A DNA stretch of 50,107 nt. It comes from Candidatus Bathyanammoxibius amoris. GTDB taxonomy: Bacteria; Planctomycetota; Brocadiia; Brocadiales; Bathyanammoxibiaceae. Shown here in pieces: positions 11,317 to 20,183 of this stretch (within the stretch, counting starts at the first letter, position 1; each line of letters begins with the position of its first letter). Made by a program: the position numbers and the translations under genes. The stretch is taken from contig JAMXCW010000011.1 in assembly GCA_024451685.1 (NCBI GenBank), positions 1 to 50,107 of the forward strand, written 5' to 3'. Below the pieces are notes generated by a model, which was given only the letters and a program-made list of their open reading frames with translations, was not told the origin of the DNA and made no database searches.

Positions 11317-12756
11317 ATGAAATACGAAATAGTCATCGGCCTTGAGACACACGCAGAGCTGGCGACGGCGTCAAAGCTCTGGTGCGGGTGTTCCACCACC
11401 TTTGGCACGCCGCCCAATACCCAGGTCTGCCCCGTGTGCCTTGGTATGCCCGGCGTCCTCCCCGTACTGAACAAAAAGGCCCTGGAATACAGCCTCAGGG
11501 CCGCCCTGGCGCTTAACTGCGGGATAAACCTCTTCAGCATGTTCGATCGAAAAAACTATTACTACCCCGACCTGCCGAAAAACTATCAGATATCACAAAA
11601 CCATCTCAATCTCGGTCTGAACGGGTTCGTCGATATAAGGACGAATGAAGGGATGAAGAAGATCAGCATCAACAACGTGCACCTGGAAGAAGAGGCCGGT
11701 AAGCTCATCCACCCGGAAGACCCTTCGGCTGATTACAGTCTGGTGGATTTCAACCGTGCCGGAGTTCCACTCCTTGAGATAGTCACCAACCCGGACATGC
11801 GAGACCTTAAAGAGGTCGAGCAGTTCATGCAGACTCTGAGGAATATCCTGCTGTACAACGAGGTCTCCGACTGCAAGATGCAGGAGGGCTCTCTCAGGTT
11901 CGAGGCCTCGATATCACTGAGGCCCGTGGGTCAGGAGAAATTGGGCCGCAGGGTGGAGATGAAGAACCTTAACTCTATGAAGGCCGTGCTGAAGGCCCTG
12001 GAATATGAAACAGGCAGGCAGACAGAAGTCCTGGACTCAGGAAAAGAGGTAGACATGGAGACCCGGCTGTGGGATGAGGTAAAGGGTCGCACCGGGAGGA
12101 TGCGCTCCAAGGAAGAGGCCCACGACTACAGATATTTCCCTGAGCCCGACCTGGTGCCGATGGCCATCGAAGAACGCTGGCTCAATAAGCTAAGGTCCGC
12201 GCTTCCTGAGCTCCCGATAAACAGGAGAAACCGGTTTGTGGAGGAATATTCCCTTTCAGATTATGACGCGGGGGTCCTCACGGAAGACAAGGCGGTGGCA
12301 GATTATTTTGAACGGAGCGTAGGACTCCATGCCACTCCCAAACCCCTGTGTAACTGGATAACAAACGACGTGCTCAGGGAGCTTAAGGAAAGGAAAGTCG
12401 AGATAAAAGACTTTAAGGTCTGTCCCGAGTCTCTGGTAGGACTGGTAAAGATGGTTGAGGAGGGGGCCGTCAGCATGCCCGTTGCCCGGGAAGTATTTGT
12501 AAGTATGGCTGACACGGGCAAGGAAGCCGCCGAGTTGGTAAAGGAGAAAGGGCTCCTCCAGATAAGCGACAAAGGAGAGCTGGAAGAACTCGTTTCAAAG
12601 ATTCTGGATGAAAACCCGGCGGCAGTTAGTGATTTCAAAAAAGGTAAAAAGACGGCACTAGGCTTTCTTGTCGGCCAGATAATGCGCCAGTCCAAGGGCA
12701 AGGCAAACCCCAAAGTCGCTAACGAACTCCTCACGCAAAAACTTAAGGCATACTAA
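11317..12756 (+). CDS. gatB: Asp-tRNA(Asn)/Glu-tRNA(Gln) amidotransferase subunit B
   Basis: 479 residues, full length. The N-terminal block YEIVIGLETHAEL, the zinc-binding cysteines in WCGCSTTFGTPPNTQVCPVC, the kinase-like core (FDRKNYYYPDLPKNYQISQ) and the C-terminal YqeY-like tRNA-binding tail (FLVGQIMRQSKGKANPKVAN) are all in place. GatB phosphorylates the Glu/Asp on the mischarged tRNA, and GatA supplies ammonia. The gene completes gatCAB, although the phosphoesterase gene separates it from gatA. Confidence 0.97.
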   Translation: MKYEIVIGLETHAELATASKLWCGCSTTFGTPPNTQVCPVCLGMPGVLPVLNKKALEYSLRAALALNCGINLFSMFDRKNYYYPDLPKNYQISQNHLNLGLNGFVDIRTNEGMKKISINNVHLEEEAGKLIHPEDPSADYSLVDFNRAGVPLLEIVTNPDMRDLKEVEQFMQTLRNILLYNEVSDCKMQEGSLRFEASISLRPVGQEKLGRRVEMKNLNSMKAVLKALEYETGRQTEVLDSGKEVDMETRLWDEVKGRTGRMRSKEEAHDYRYFPEPDLVPMAIEERWLNKLRSALPELPINRRNRFVEEYSLSDYDAGVLTEDKAVADYFERSVGLHATPKPLCNWITNDVLRELKERKVEIKDFKVCPESLVGLVKMVEEGAVSMPVAREVFVSMADTGKEAAELVKEKGLLQISDKGELEELVSKILDENPAAVSDFKKGKKTALGFLVGQIMRQSKGKANPKVANELLTQKLKAY

Positions 12757-12837
12757 ACCCTGCCTACCAGGACATCACTTCGCACACGCCATAACTAACT
12801 TATAGAAATTGTTTGGGCACAAGACGGGAAACCGGGA

Positions 12838-13032
12838 CTATACGTCACAAGGACCGACGGTCTTTCTCTTGTTCGCCTTCGTCCTTTCGATGGCGCTATC
12901 CAGAAGACATTCAACCTTACAGCTCAGCGCCGCAATCAGTTCCCCGGACGTCATACACCCATTGCTTTTTATATATTCCTTTACCTTGCTGCCTACTACC
13001 AAAATCTCCCCTGAACCACTTTTTTTAGCCAT
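12838..13032 (-). CDS. small histone-fold protein (bacterial histone-like)
   Basis: 64 residues from the ATG at 13032, chosen because AAAGGAGA lies just before it; a longer reading to 13110 adds an unrelated tail. The basic N-terminus MAKKSGSGEILVV is followed by SKVKEYIKSNG (helix 1), TSGELIAALSCKVECLLDSA (start of the long helix 2), ERTKANKRKTV (loop 2) and GPCDV (helix 3). The spacing and the R(K)TV-x-x-x-D(V/L) ending match the archaeal/NF-Y-type histone fold, where this arginine and aspartate form a conserved pair. A DNA-packing role is inferred from the fold. It stands alone between gatB and proB, convergent with gatB. Other readings: a generic small DNA-binding protein. Confidence 0.75.
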   Translation of the reverse strand: MAKKSGSGEILVVGSKVKEYIKSNGCMTSGELIAALSCKVECLLDSAIERTKANKRKTVGPCDV

Positions 13033-13167
13033 TTTCGTCTCCTTTGGGAAGGATAAGTTGAGTTTATAAAAGATAACACTATAATGAATCCGGCAATCAA
13101 TGCCCCACACGATGCTATACAGAGGTTCTGGGCGATAATATCACAAGGTGTTTAAATGTCAATAGGC

Positions 13168-13196
13168 TTGATAGAAAAACTTTCTGACCGTACATT
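13168..13196 (+). promoter_or_regulatory. probable sigma-70 promoter of proB
   Basis: TTGATA (13168-13173), 17 bp, TACATT (13191-13196). Transcription would start near 13203, only about six bases before the proB ATG at 13209, and I see no Shine-Dalgarno there. Confidence 0.45.
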
Positions 13197-13208
13197 ACTT
13201 GGTACTCC

Positions 13209-14339
13209 ATGAACGTAGACCTCAGAAAAGCACTTGTCTCCAGGACTAGACGGCTGGTTGTAAAGGTCGGCACCGGCGTAATTACCACAAAGGACGGACT
13301 TCTGGACACGGCCCAGGTCTCAAGCATATCCAAGCAGATAGTGGGCCTGAAGCGACGCGGCTACGAGGTTGCCCTTGTAAGTTCCGGTGCCGTGGGTGCG
13401 GGGATGGGCGAACTCGGCATGCGCAGGAGACCGTCTACACTGCCGGAACTACAGGCGGCAGCAGCCGTTGGCCAGGGCAAACTGACCGGGGCCTACGACG
13501 ACTGTTTTAAGGCCGAGGGATATCATGCCGCCCAGGTCCTGCTCACCAGAGAAGACCTGGAGGAACGCCACCGGTATTTAAACACCTGTAACACAATCAA
13601 CGCCCTGTTCGGTTTTAAGGTCGTACCCGTAATCAACGAAAACGACACCGTCTCGGTGGAAGAAATCAGCTTTAGCGACAACGACATCCTCTCCGCCCTG
13701 GTGACCAATCTCTTGAGGGCGGAGCTGCTGGTAATGCTCTCATCCGTGGACGGACTCTACAAAAAACCCGGTAAGGGTGCGGAGTTTGTGCCCGTGGTGG
13801 AGGAGATTACCGGCGACGTGGAACGGCTCGCGTCCGGGTCCATGACGCATCTCGGTATGGGCGGCATGGAAAGCAAACTCAAGGCCGCGCGCATAGCGAC
13901 CAATTCCGGAGAGGCCGTTATCATCGCAAACGGCAGGACACCCGACGTCCTGACGAGGATAATCGACGGTGAGGAATTGGGTACACTGTTTCTCCCCGCC
14001 CGCAAGAGGCTCAAGAGCCGCAAACGCTGGATAGGTTTTACGCTGAGGCCCAAGGGTAGGATATACATTGACGAAGGCGCCTTCGCCGCCCTCTCAAAGA
14101 GGGGCAAGAGCCTCCTGGCCTCAGGGATAACCGACGTGGACGGGGGGTTTGACAGGGGAGACGTGGTTTCTATATCCACCGCAGGTGATAAGGCCGAGTT
14201 CGCCAGGGGCCTTACAAATTATTCTTCAACAGAGCTCATGAAGATAAAGGGGCAGTCCAGCTCCTCGATAAAGAAGACCCTGGGCAGCAAACCCTACGAC
14301 GAGGTGGTGCACAGGGACAACATGGTGCTAATCCAGTGA
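13209..14339 (+). CDS. proB: glutamate 5-kinase with C-terminal PUA domain
   Basis: 376 residues. It phosphorylates glutamate with ATP, the first step of proline synthesis. The amino-acid kinase domain (about 1-260) shows RLVVKVGTGVI, LVSSGAVGAGM, LPELQAAAAVGQ, VVPVINENDTV, FSDNDILSALV, SSVDGLY and THLGMGGMESKLKAA. A PUA domain fills the remainder (about 275-365). No proA is visible next to it. It converges with the Gdt1-type gene, with only one base between the two stops. Confidence 0.96.
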   Translation: MNVDLRKALVSRTRRLVVKVGTGVITTKDGLLDTAQVSSISKQIVGLKRRGYEVALVSSGAVGAGMGELGMRRRPSTLPELQAAAAVGQGKLTGAYDDCFKAEGYHAAQVLLTREDLEERHRYLNTCNTINALFGFKVVPVINENDTVSVEEISFSDNDILSALVTNLLRAELLVMLSSVDGLYKKPGKGAEFVPVVEEITGDVERLASGSMTHLGMGGMESKLKAARIATNSGEAVIIANGRTPDVLTRIIDGEELGTLFLPARKRLKSRKRWIGFTLRPKGRIYIDEGAFAALSKRGKSLLASGITDVDGGFDRGDVVSISTAGDKAEFARGLTNYSSTELMKIKGQSSSSIKKTLGSKPYDEVVHRDNMVLIQ

Positions 14340-14340
14340 T

Positions 14341-14619
14341 CTAGAGCTTCCCAAGGAGTATCAGCCCCCCTATGCCTATAAAGATAACGGCGGCGCCGTT
14401 GCGAATATATTTTGTGGGCACTGCCTGCGCGATCTCCGCCCCGATGGTTACGCCTATCAGAGTCACTATCGTCATGGCCAGGACCGCGCCGATGAAGACC
14501 GTCACCGGTTTACCGGTCTGACTGGCCATAAATATTGCCGCTATCTGTGTTTTGTCACCAAATTCCGCGGCGAAAATAGCACCGAACGTGCCGACAAGAA
14601 CCTTCAAATCGATGTCCAT
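14341..14619 (-). CDS. half-size Gdt1/TMEM165 (UPF0016) family cation transporter
   Basis: 92 residues with three hydrophobic helices. The family signature E-x-G-D-K-T is present (E19-F-G21-D22-K23-T24) in FAAEFGDKTQIAAIFMA. Full-size members contain two such repeats in about 200 residues; this one has a single repeat and no partner in the window, so it would have to work as a homo-oligomer. Known members move Mn2+ or Ca2+; this is transferred from the family, not shown here. It is convergent with proB. Confidence 0.85.
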   Translation of the reverse strand: MDIDLKVLVGTFGAIFAAEFGDKTQIAAIFMASQTGKPVTVFIGAVLAMTIVTLIGVTIGAEIAQAVPTKYIRNGAAVIFIGIGGLILLGKL

Positions 14620-14696
14620 TAGCGTTCTCCTTAGCTCATTATCCCGACTTTAATAATTCCAAGAATTTCCCTACATGAAATCAGTCTAATATCATG

Positions 14697-14818
14697 TGTC
14701 ATTCTGAGTTTTTTGAGCGAAGAATCTTGTATGTGGCGTGGCAGCTTGCTGCCACGTTTAACGTTGGAGCAAGCTCCAACGCTACATTCCTTGATTGTTC
14801 TACTCCCTCAGAATGACA
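14697..14818. mobile_element. MITE-like palindromic element with terminal inverted repeats
   Basis: The ends TGTCATTCTGAG (14697-14708) and CTCAGAATGACA (14807-14818) are perfect 12-bp inverted repeats 122 bp apart overall. Inside are two perfect hairpins, CGTGGCAGC-TT-GCTGCCACG (14737-14756) and CGTTGGAGC-AA-GCTCCAACG (14762-14781). There is no coding capacity. GTCATTCTGAG...GAAGAATCT is a motif I recall from dispersed repeats in many bacterial genomes. It sits in the 240-bp gap between the Gdt1-type gene and murJ. Confidence 0.7.
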
Positions 14819-14861
14819 ATTGTAAAAAATCTTTCATAGGGAACACATGATGTATTACCGT

Positions 14862-16490
14862 CTAATCCTCTTTTACTATGGCCTTTTTCACCAGTTCATC
14901 GTACAGATACCGAAGCTCCTCCGAGCCAAGTATATAGGCGGTAACCAGAAACGCCACCACCGAGGCGGAAAGTGGCGCAAAGAGCCGCAACGCCTTTAAC
15001 GAAAAATCCCCGTGGTGTTCAGGCAACATGTCCAACACAATAATACATGCAACCACCATGACGGCTGAGGCAAGCATGGTCCGCCCAACCGACGCCATTA
15101 CCCCCTCCAGACCCTTTATCTTTAGCCTTTTTCTCAGGATAACAAAAAGTACCGTCGCCTGTGTCATGGCGGAAATGGCCGTTGCAAACGCCAGACCCCC
15201 CTCCTTCAAGAACCAGATCAGGGTAAGGTTCAGAGTCAGATTAAGAACCACCATACTGGCCCCCACCTTCACCGGGGTCTTCGTGTCCTGTATCGAATAG
15301 AACGCCCTTATAAGGATGTGAAGGGAGCAAAACGCCCATATCCCTGTTGCATAGAAGAAGACTACTGAGGTCGTACGGAGTGCGGACTCCTCTGTAAAGG
15401 CGTGCCTCACAAAAAAGAGCTCTATGAGCGGCCCGCCCAGCACCATAAGCCCGAGAGACGCCGGTACACTGATAAATATCACTATCTGCAGCACCTTCCG
15501 CAGGGTGGTGGAAAATGCCTCCCAGTCGTTCCTGACCGCATATGTTGAAATGGTGGGAAACATCGCGGTAGCCATGGCAATGCCCACAAGCGCCAGCGGA
15601 AATTCTATTATGCGGTCTCCATAATAGAGCACCGACGCCGCCCCGCTATGAAGGGGGTATTCGTAGACATTTCCCAAGAACGAAAACGTGTCGTGTCCTC
15701 CCGGCGACGAGGAAAATCCGATGGCAATCAGGCTGTCCAACAGGACGTTCACCTGCACAATGGCCAGACCAAAGACCACGGGACCTATCAGCCCTGTAAT
15801 CTTCCTCAGCCCCGGATGAGAGGGCTCAAGGATGGGGCTTACGACGTCCCCCTCCTTTCTGAGCACCAGGAGCTGTACACCGTATTGTAAAACGCCGGCT
15901 ATTAGAATAGCCAGCGCCACACCGAAGATCTTCTCTTCCTGGGTGTCTCCCATCATGGGCGCGAGGAAGAGGAGGCCCGCTATCCAGCATACATTCAGAA
16001 TGACCGGAGAGAGGGCTGGCATGAGGAAGTGCCGGAGGCAATTAAGCACGGCCGATATCAGTGCCGCCAGACAGATAAGCGGCATGTAGGGAAACATTAC
16101 GGCCAACAGCTCAAGCACCAGTTGCCACTTTTCACTGAGAGGTGTGAGCCTTGGGAGTATGTAGAAAACGACCTCTCCCAGGACTACCAGCAGGCCAAGG
16201 AAAAGGCCCAGTACCGTTGCGACGACGCTTACGAGTCTCCAGGACTCACGTTCATCGCGCTTCTCCAGATATTCAGTGAACACCGGCACAAAGGCCGCAG
16301 TCAATGCACCTTCGCCGAAAAGCCTGCGGAACAGGTTCGGCACACGGAAGGCAACGGAAAAGGCGTCCCAGACCATACCCGTACCGAAAACGCTGGCGCA
16401 GAGGATGTCGCGGGTTAAGCCCAGTACACGGCTTAACAATGTACAGAGGCTTATTGTGCTAGCAGACCTTATGAAAGAGTGCTTGGGCAA
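14862..16490 (-). CDS. murJ: lipid II flippase MurJ/MviN
   Basis: 542 residues with about 14 membrane helices. The N-terminal SFIRSASTISLCTLLSRVLG-type start, the R-x-P-N-x-F-R-R segment (FRVPNLFRRLFGEGAL) and AFVPVFTEYL are hallmarks of MurJ. It flips the peptidoglycan precursor lipid II across the inner membrane. Its presence supports a peptidoglycan-making planctomycete. The nearest upstream gene on this strand is thiE, 88 bp away; no murein genes flank it. Confidence 0.95.
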   Translation of the reverse strand: MPKHSFIRSASTISLCTLLSRVLGLTRDILCASVFGTGMVWDAFSVAFRVPNLFRRLFGEGALTAAFVPVFTEYLEKRDERESWRLVSVVATVLGLFLGLLVVLGEVVFYILPRLTPLSEKWQLVLELLAVMFPYMPLICLAALISAVLNCLRHFLMPALSPVILNVCWIAGLLFLAPMMGDTQEEKIFGVALAILIAGVLQYGVQLLVLRKEGDVVSPILEPSHPGLRKITGLIGPVVFGLAIVQVNVLLDSLIAIGFSSSPGGHDTFSFLGNVYEYPLHSGAASVLYYGDRIIEFPLALVGIAMATAMFPTISTYAVRNDWEAFSTTLRKVLQIVIFISVPASLGLMVLGGPLIELFFVRHAFTEESALRTTSVVFFYATGIWAFCSLHILIRAFYSIQDTKTPVKVGASMVVLNLTLNLTLIWFLKEGGLAFATAISAMTQATVLFVILRKRLKIKGLEGVMASVGRTMLASAVMVVACIIVLDMLPEHHGDFSLKALRLFAPLSASVVAFLVTAYILGSEELRYLYDELVKKAIVKED

Positions 16491-16578
16491 TGTTGTCTAC
16501 CGTCTTAAAGGGCTGCCTGAAGGTATTAAGCCGTCACGCATGAGGGATTATACGTTTTAACACCCTGTCTTAGGGGGG

Positions 16579-17232
16579 TCATCGGGTCAGCTCACGTATG
16601 AAGTGTTTCGTAACCGCCAGCACGTCTTCTTGAGCGATTATCGCCGAACAAACCGCCACGCGTGTAGCCCCTGAATCTAAGACCTGCCGGATATTGTTTG
16701 TGTTAATGCCTCCAATGGCGAAAAATGGTATATCTATTTCACTCACGATTTCTTCGATCAGTTGTGTGCCCACGGGTTCCGCCCGCGTCTTGGTGTCCGT
16801 GGGGAAGATGGGGCCAATCCCCAGGTAGTCTGCCCCGTGCGTCTGTGCCTGACGGGCCTGATGAATATTATGGGCTGAAACTCCGATAAGCCTGTCATTG
16901 CCAACCAGACGTCTGGCCTCCTCAACAGGCATGTCTTCCTGACCCAGGTGTAACCCATCCGCCTGAACTTCTATGCCGACCTCGGGGTAGTCATTTACGA
17001 TAAATATAGCGCCAAGTTCCCGGGTCAGCTCCCTTATCTCCGTGGCAGCCTTGAGGATCTCTTTTCGAGGTATGTCCCCGGCCCTCAGCTGGAGGACTTC
17101 AGCGCCTCCGCGTATGGCAAGCCTTGCAGTATCAATGACTGACCCCTTGCACAAACTGGGCGTCAGCAAGACATACAGTCTTGCCTCCTCAATGGCCTTT
17201 CGCAGGTTTTTCCCGTCCTTCGTAACTCGCAA
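16579..17232 (-). CDS. thiE: thiamine-phosphate synthase
   Basis: 217 residues, a TIM-barrel enzyme joining HMP-PP and THZ-P into thiamine phosphate. Family motifs in order: GAEVLQLRAGD, AIFIVNDYPEVGIEVQADGLH, HLGQEDMPVEEAR, GVSAHNIHQA, DYLGIGPIFPTDTK and FFAIGGINTNNI. No other thi genes and no TPP riboswitch are visible upstream (17233-17340). The gene is divergent from purF. Confidence 0.95.
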   Translation of the reverse strand: MRVTKDGKNLRKAIEEARLYVLLTPSLCKGSVIDTARLAIRGGAEVLQLRAGDIPRKEILKAATEIRELTRELGAIFIVNDYPEVGIEVQADGLHLGQEDMPVEEARRLVGNDRLIGVSAHNIHQARQAQTHGADYLGIGPIFPTDTKTRAEPVGTQLIEEIVSEIDIPFFAIGGINTNNIRQVLDSGATRVAVCSAIIAQEDVLAVTKHFIRELTR

Positions 17233-17341
17233 GATTTATCATTATCATAATATAGTCCTGCCTTCAAGGTTTTTATCTAAAGCGTTTATACACCATGTAA
17301 TAGAGAATTATTTCCCGTTTTTACCACCAACACGGAAGCTA

Positions 17342-17369
17342 TTGACTGACAAGGCAAGAATGTTATAAT
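17342..17369 (+). promoter_or_regulatory. sigma-70 promoter of purF
   Basis: TTGACT (17342-17347), 16 bp, TATAAT (17364-17369). This is the clearest housekeeping promoter in the window. It predicts a start near 17376 and a leader of about 70-115 nt, depending on which purF start codon is used. Confidence 0.7.
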
Positions 17370-17447
17370 TGAGTTGTCTATGAAGAGCGCAGGCAAGACC
17401 TTCATGCACAGGGCATACCTGTTTAACCCTATCCTGTTATTGACCGA

Positions 17448-18911
17448 TTGGCGGAGGGGCAGCAATTATTCTCTTTCGGGGATGGCCGTTCAGTGACTGA
17501 GTTAAAACACGAATGTGGACTCTTTGGTGCGTACGGGTGCCTTGACGCCACGGAGAAGGTCTACTTTGGCCTTTATTCCCTCCAACATCGCGGTGAGGAA
17601 AGTGCCGGTATCGCTTCTACCGATGGCCGGAGTATAATCTCACACAGGGGAATGGGGCTGGTCTCTACCGTCTTCACGGCGCAGAAGCTTAAGAGCCTGA
17701 GAAACCCCGCCGCCATCGGACACGTCCGTTACTCCACCATAGGCGGGAGCGAGTTACGTAACGCCCAACCCTTTGTGGCTGAATACTCAAAGGGACAGGT
17801 GGCGATTGCACACAATGGCCAGCTGGTCAATACAAAGGAACTCAGGGCCTCCCTCGAACGAATCGGCGCAGTGTTTCAGACACAGACCACCAGCGATAGC
17901 GAGGTGATTCTCCACCTCATGGCAAAACCAGAATACCGCGACAACCTCTCCGGTCTGCTCAGCGACCTCAAGGGCGCCTTTTCCCTCTTAATTCTTACGC
18001 CCGGTGAGATGATCGCCGCCAGAGACGCGAATGGTTTCAGGCCCCTGTGCATTGGTAAACTGAACGACGGCTACGCCGTGGCCTCAGAGAGTTGTGCCCT
18101 TGAACAGATTGGGGCACAATATCTTAGAGAAGTCTCCCCCGGAGAGGTCATTTATATCGACAAGAATGGTCTGCGGTCAGAGACCTTCGCCCCTGCAAAA
18201 CCGTCCTACTGCATCTTTGAACTGATATACTTTTCCAGACCTGACAGCATGATATACGGAGAAAATGTACACCTCTTCCGCAAGCGCTTGGGTGCCAAGC
18301 TGGCGGAGGAATGCCCCGTGGAGGCCGATATAGTGATACCCGTGCCGGAGGGAGGGAATTCCGCGGCCATGGGCTATTCCCAGGCCTCTGGAATTCCTCT
18401 GGACCGCGGCTTTGTACGTAACCACTACGTGGGACGCACTTTCATCCAGCCACACGTCGAACAGCGACATCAAAAGGTGGAAATCAAGCTTAACGCCATC
18501 TCAAACGTGGTCACGGATAAAAGGGTAATCGTGGTGGACGATTCAATAGTGCGGGGTACTACCTCCAAGAGCCGCTTAGGACTGCTGAGAAAGGCCGGCG
18601 CAAAGGAGATACACGTAAGGATTAGCTGTCCCCCGCACCGCTATCCGTGCTATTACGGGATTGATTTTCAGATCAAAAAGGAACTAATCGCGGCAGTCCG
18701 TCCCCTGGAGGAGATAACAGAGTTCCTGGAAGTGGACAGCCTGGGCTACCTCAGTATCGAGGGCCTTTTGAGCTGCACCTCCTCCCCCAAGGACTACTGT
18801 GTCGCCTGTTTTGCCGGCAAATATCCCGTACCGGCGGAAATTATCAAAAAGGCCCCTGAGGACTCGGAAGAGTGGGAAGAAAAGGCCGGCGAACACATCA
18901 TTGTTGTGTAG
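17448..18911 (+). CDS. purF: amidophosphoribosyltransferase (Fe-S type)
   Basis: 487 residues from a TTG; a GTG at 17493 is an alternative start giving a 7-residue propeptide. The mature enzyme should begin at the cysteine of ECGLFG (C23), the class II glutaminase nucleophile. The glutaminase half shows HRGEESAGIAS and GHVRYSTIG; the PRTase half shows VIVVDDSIVRGTTSK. Cysteines in YCIFE, YPCYYG and DYCVACFAGKYP fit the B. subtilis-type enzyme with a structural 4Fe-4S cluster. It makes phosphoribosylamine, the first purine step. purM follows after 60 bp. Confidence 0.95.
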   Translation: MAEGQQLFSFGDGRSVTELKHECGLFGAYGCLDATEKVYFGLYSLQHRGEESAGIASTDGRSIISHRGMGLVSTVFTAQKLKSLRNPAAIGHVRYSTIGGSELRNAQPFVAEYSKGQVAIAHNGQLVNTKELRASLERIGAVFQTQTTSDSEVILHLMAKPEYRDNLSGLLSDLKGAFSLLILTPGEMIAARDANGFRPLCIGKLNDGYAVASESCALEQIGAQYLREVSPGEVIYIDKNGLRSETFAPAKPSYCIFELIYFSRPDSMIYGENVHLFRKRLGAKLAEECPVEADIVIPVPEGGNSAAMGYSQASGIPLDRGFVRNHYVGRTFIQPHVEQRHQKVEIKLNAISNVVTDKRVIVVDDSIVRGTTSKSRLGLLRKAGAKEIHVRISCPPHRYPCYYGIDFQIKKELIAAVRPLEEITEFLEVDSLGYLSIEGLLSCTSSPKDYCVACFAGKYPVPAEIIKKAPEDSEEWEEKAGEHIIVV

Positions 18912-18971
18912 GCTCTGCTTCGCAACATAACCCTGCTATCTCGCCTCACACACCACCAGCAAGGTCCAGCC

Positions 18972-20030
18972 ATGCCCCCAATATATTATAAAGACGCAGG
19001 GGTAAACATAGCCGCCAAGGAGAAATTCACCGGGGACATACACAAAGACATGCGAAAGACCTTCGGCCCGAGGGTCATTGAAAGCCCCGGCGGCTTTGGC
19101 GGACTCTTCAGCCTGCACTATGAAAACCGCCTGTTCAAAAAATACCGCAACCCCGTACTGGTAGCCTCGACCGACGGTGTCGGCACGAAACTCAAGGTGG
19201 CCTTTATGATGGACAAGCATGACACGGTCGGCATAGACCTGGTGGCTATGTGCGTGAACGACATCCTGACCATGGGCGCAGACCCCCTCTTCTTCCTCGA
19301 CTACGTGGGCGCCGGGAAGGTCGACCCCTCCAGGCTGCATGAGGTCATAAGGGGCATTGTGGCCGGGTGCAGGGAGGCTGATTGCGCCCTGCTCGGGGGC
19401 GAGACGGCCGAGATGCCCGACTTTTATCGTGATGACGAATACGACCTTGCCGGGTTTGCCGTAGGGGTTAAAGAAAAGAAAGACCTCATAATGGGCAAGG
19501 CCATCACACCGGGAGACGTCGTGGTGGGCCTTTATTCAAGCGGGTTACACAGCAACGGGTTCTCACTCGTAAGAAAGGTTTTTTTCCAGAAACACAAATG
19601 GTCCGTCAGCAAGAAGGTCGAAGAACTCGGCGCCACGCTGGGAGAAGAGCTGCTGAGACCCACGAAGATATACGTCAGGGCCATGAAGAAGATACTGGGG
19701 CACTACAAGATAAAACACGTGATAAAAGGGGCCGCTCATATCACAGGTGGGGGTTTTCAGGGAAACATACCGCGCATACTGCCTGCCGGTACCTCCGTCA
19801 GGATAGAAAAGAAACTCTGGACACCCCAACCCATATTCACACTGGTCAAAACACTTGGAGACGTACCGGAAGACGAGATGTTCCGTGTGTTCAATATGGG
19901 CATAGGCATGGTAGTTATCGTGAAGGCTTATTACGAAGACTCGATAATACGTCAGCTCCGTTCGGCCGGGCAGGATGCCGCCGTTATAGGAAAGGTGGTA
20001 AGGGGCAAACGCCGGGTCGAGTTGGTGTAA
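18972..20030 (+). CDS. purM: phosphoribosylformylglycinamidine cyclo-ligase (AIR synthase)
   Basis: 352 residues. It closes FGAM to AIR with ATP, the fifth step of purine synthesis. Motifs: the N-terminal YYKDAGVNIAAK, STDGVGTKLKVA, TVGIDLVAMCVNDILTMGA, LLGGETAEMPDFY, YSSGLHSNGFSLVRK and HITGGGFQGNIPRILP. Both the ATP-grasping N-terminal and the C-terminal PurM domains are complete. It is probably co-transcribed with purF from the promoter at 17342. Confidence 0.96.
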   Translation: MPPIYYKDAGVNIAAKEKFTGDIHKDMRKTFGPRVIESPGGFGGLFSLHYENRLFKKYRNPVLVASTDGVGTKLKVAFMMDKHDTVGIDLVAMCVNDILTMGADPLFFLDYVGAGKVDPSRLHEVIRGIVAGCREADCALLGGETAEMPDFYRDDEYDLAGFAVGVKEKKDLIMGKAITPGDVVVGLYSSGLHSNGFSLVRKVFFQKHKWSVSKKVEELGATLGEELLRPTKIYVRAMKKILGHYKIKHVIKGAAHITGGGFQGNIPRILPAGTSVRIEKKLWTPQPIFTLVKTLGDVPEDEMFRVFNMGIGMVVIVKAYYEDSIIRQLRSAGQDAAVIGKVVRGKRRVELV

Positions 20031-20183
20031 CACAGCGTGTAATAATTGTCAACATGTGGGGTGCGTCTTGACACACAAGCCCGTGTTCCCGCATATTGCA
20101 AGCATCTCGTTAACCAACGATTGAAGTGGAAATTGGACAAAGAAAACCCGAACAATCAGCCGGAATGGCAATAAGGGTATTTA

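Noticed and set aside
15826-16560. Plus-strand frames opposite murJ
   Set aside because: They are antisense to a well-supported murJ with full family motifs.
17233-17341. TPP riboswitch upstream of thiE
   Set aside because: None of the conserved TPP-box sequences is present on the minus strand.
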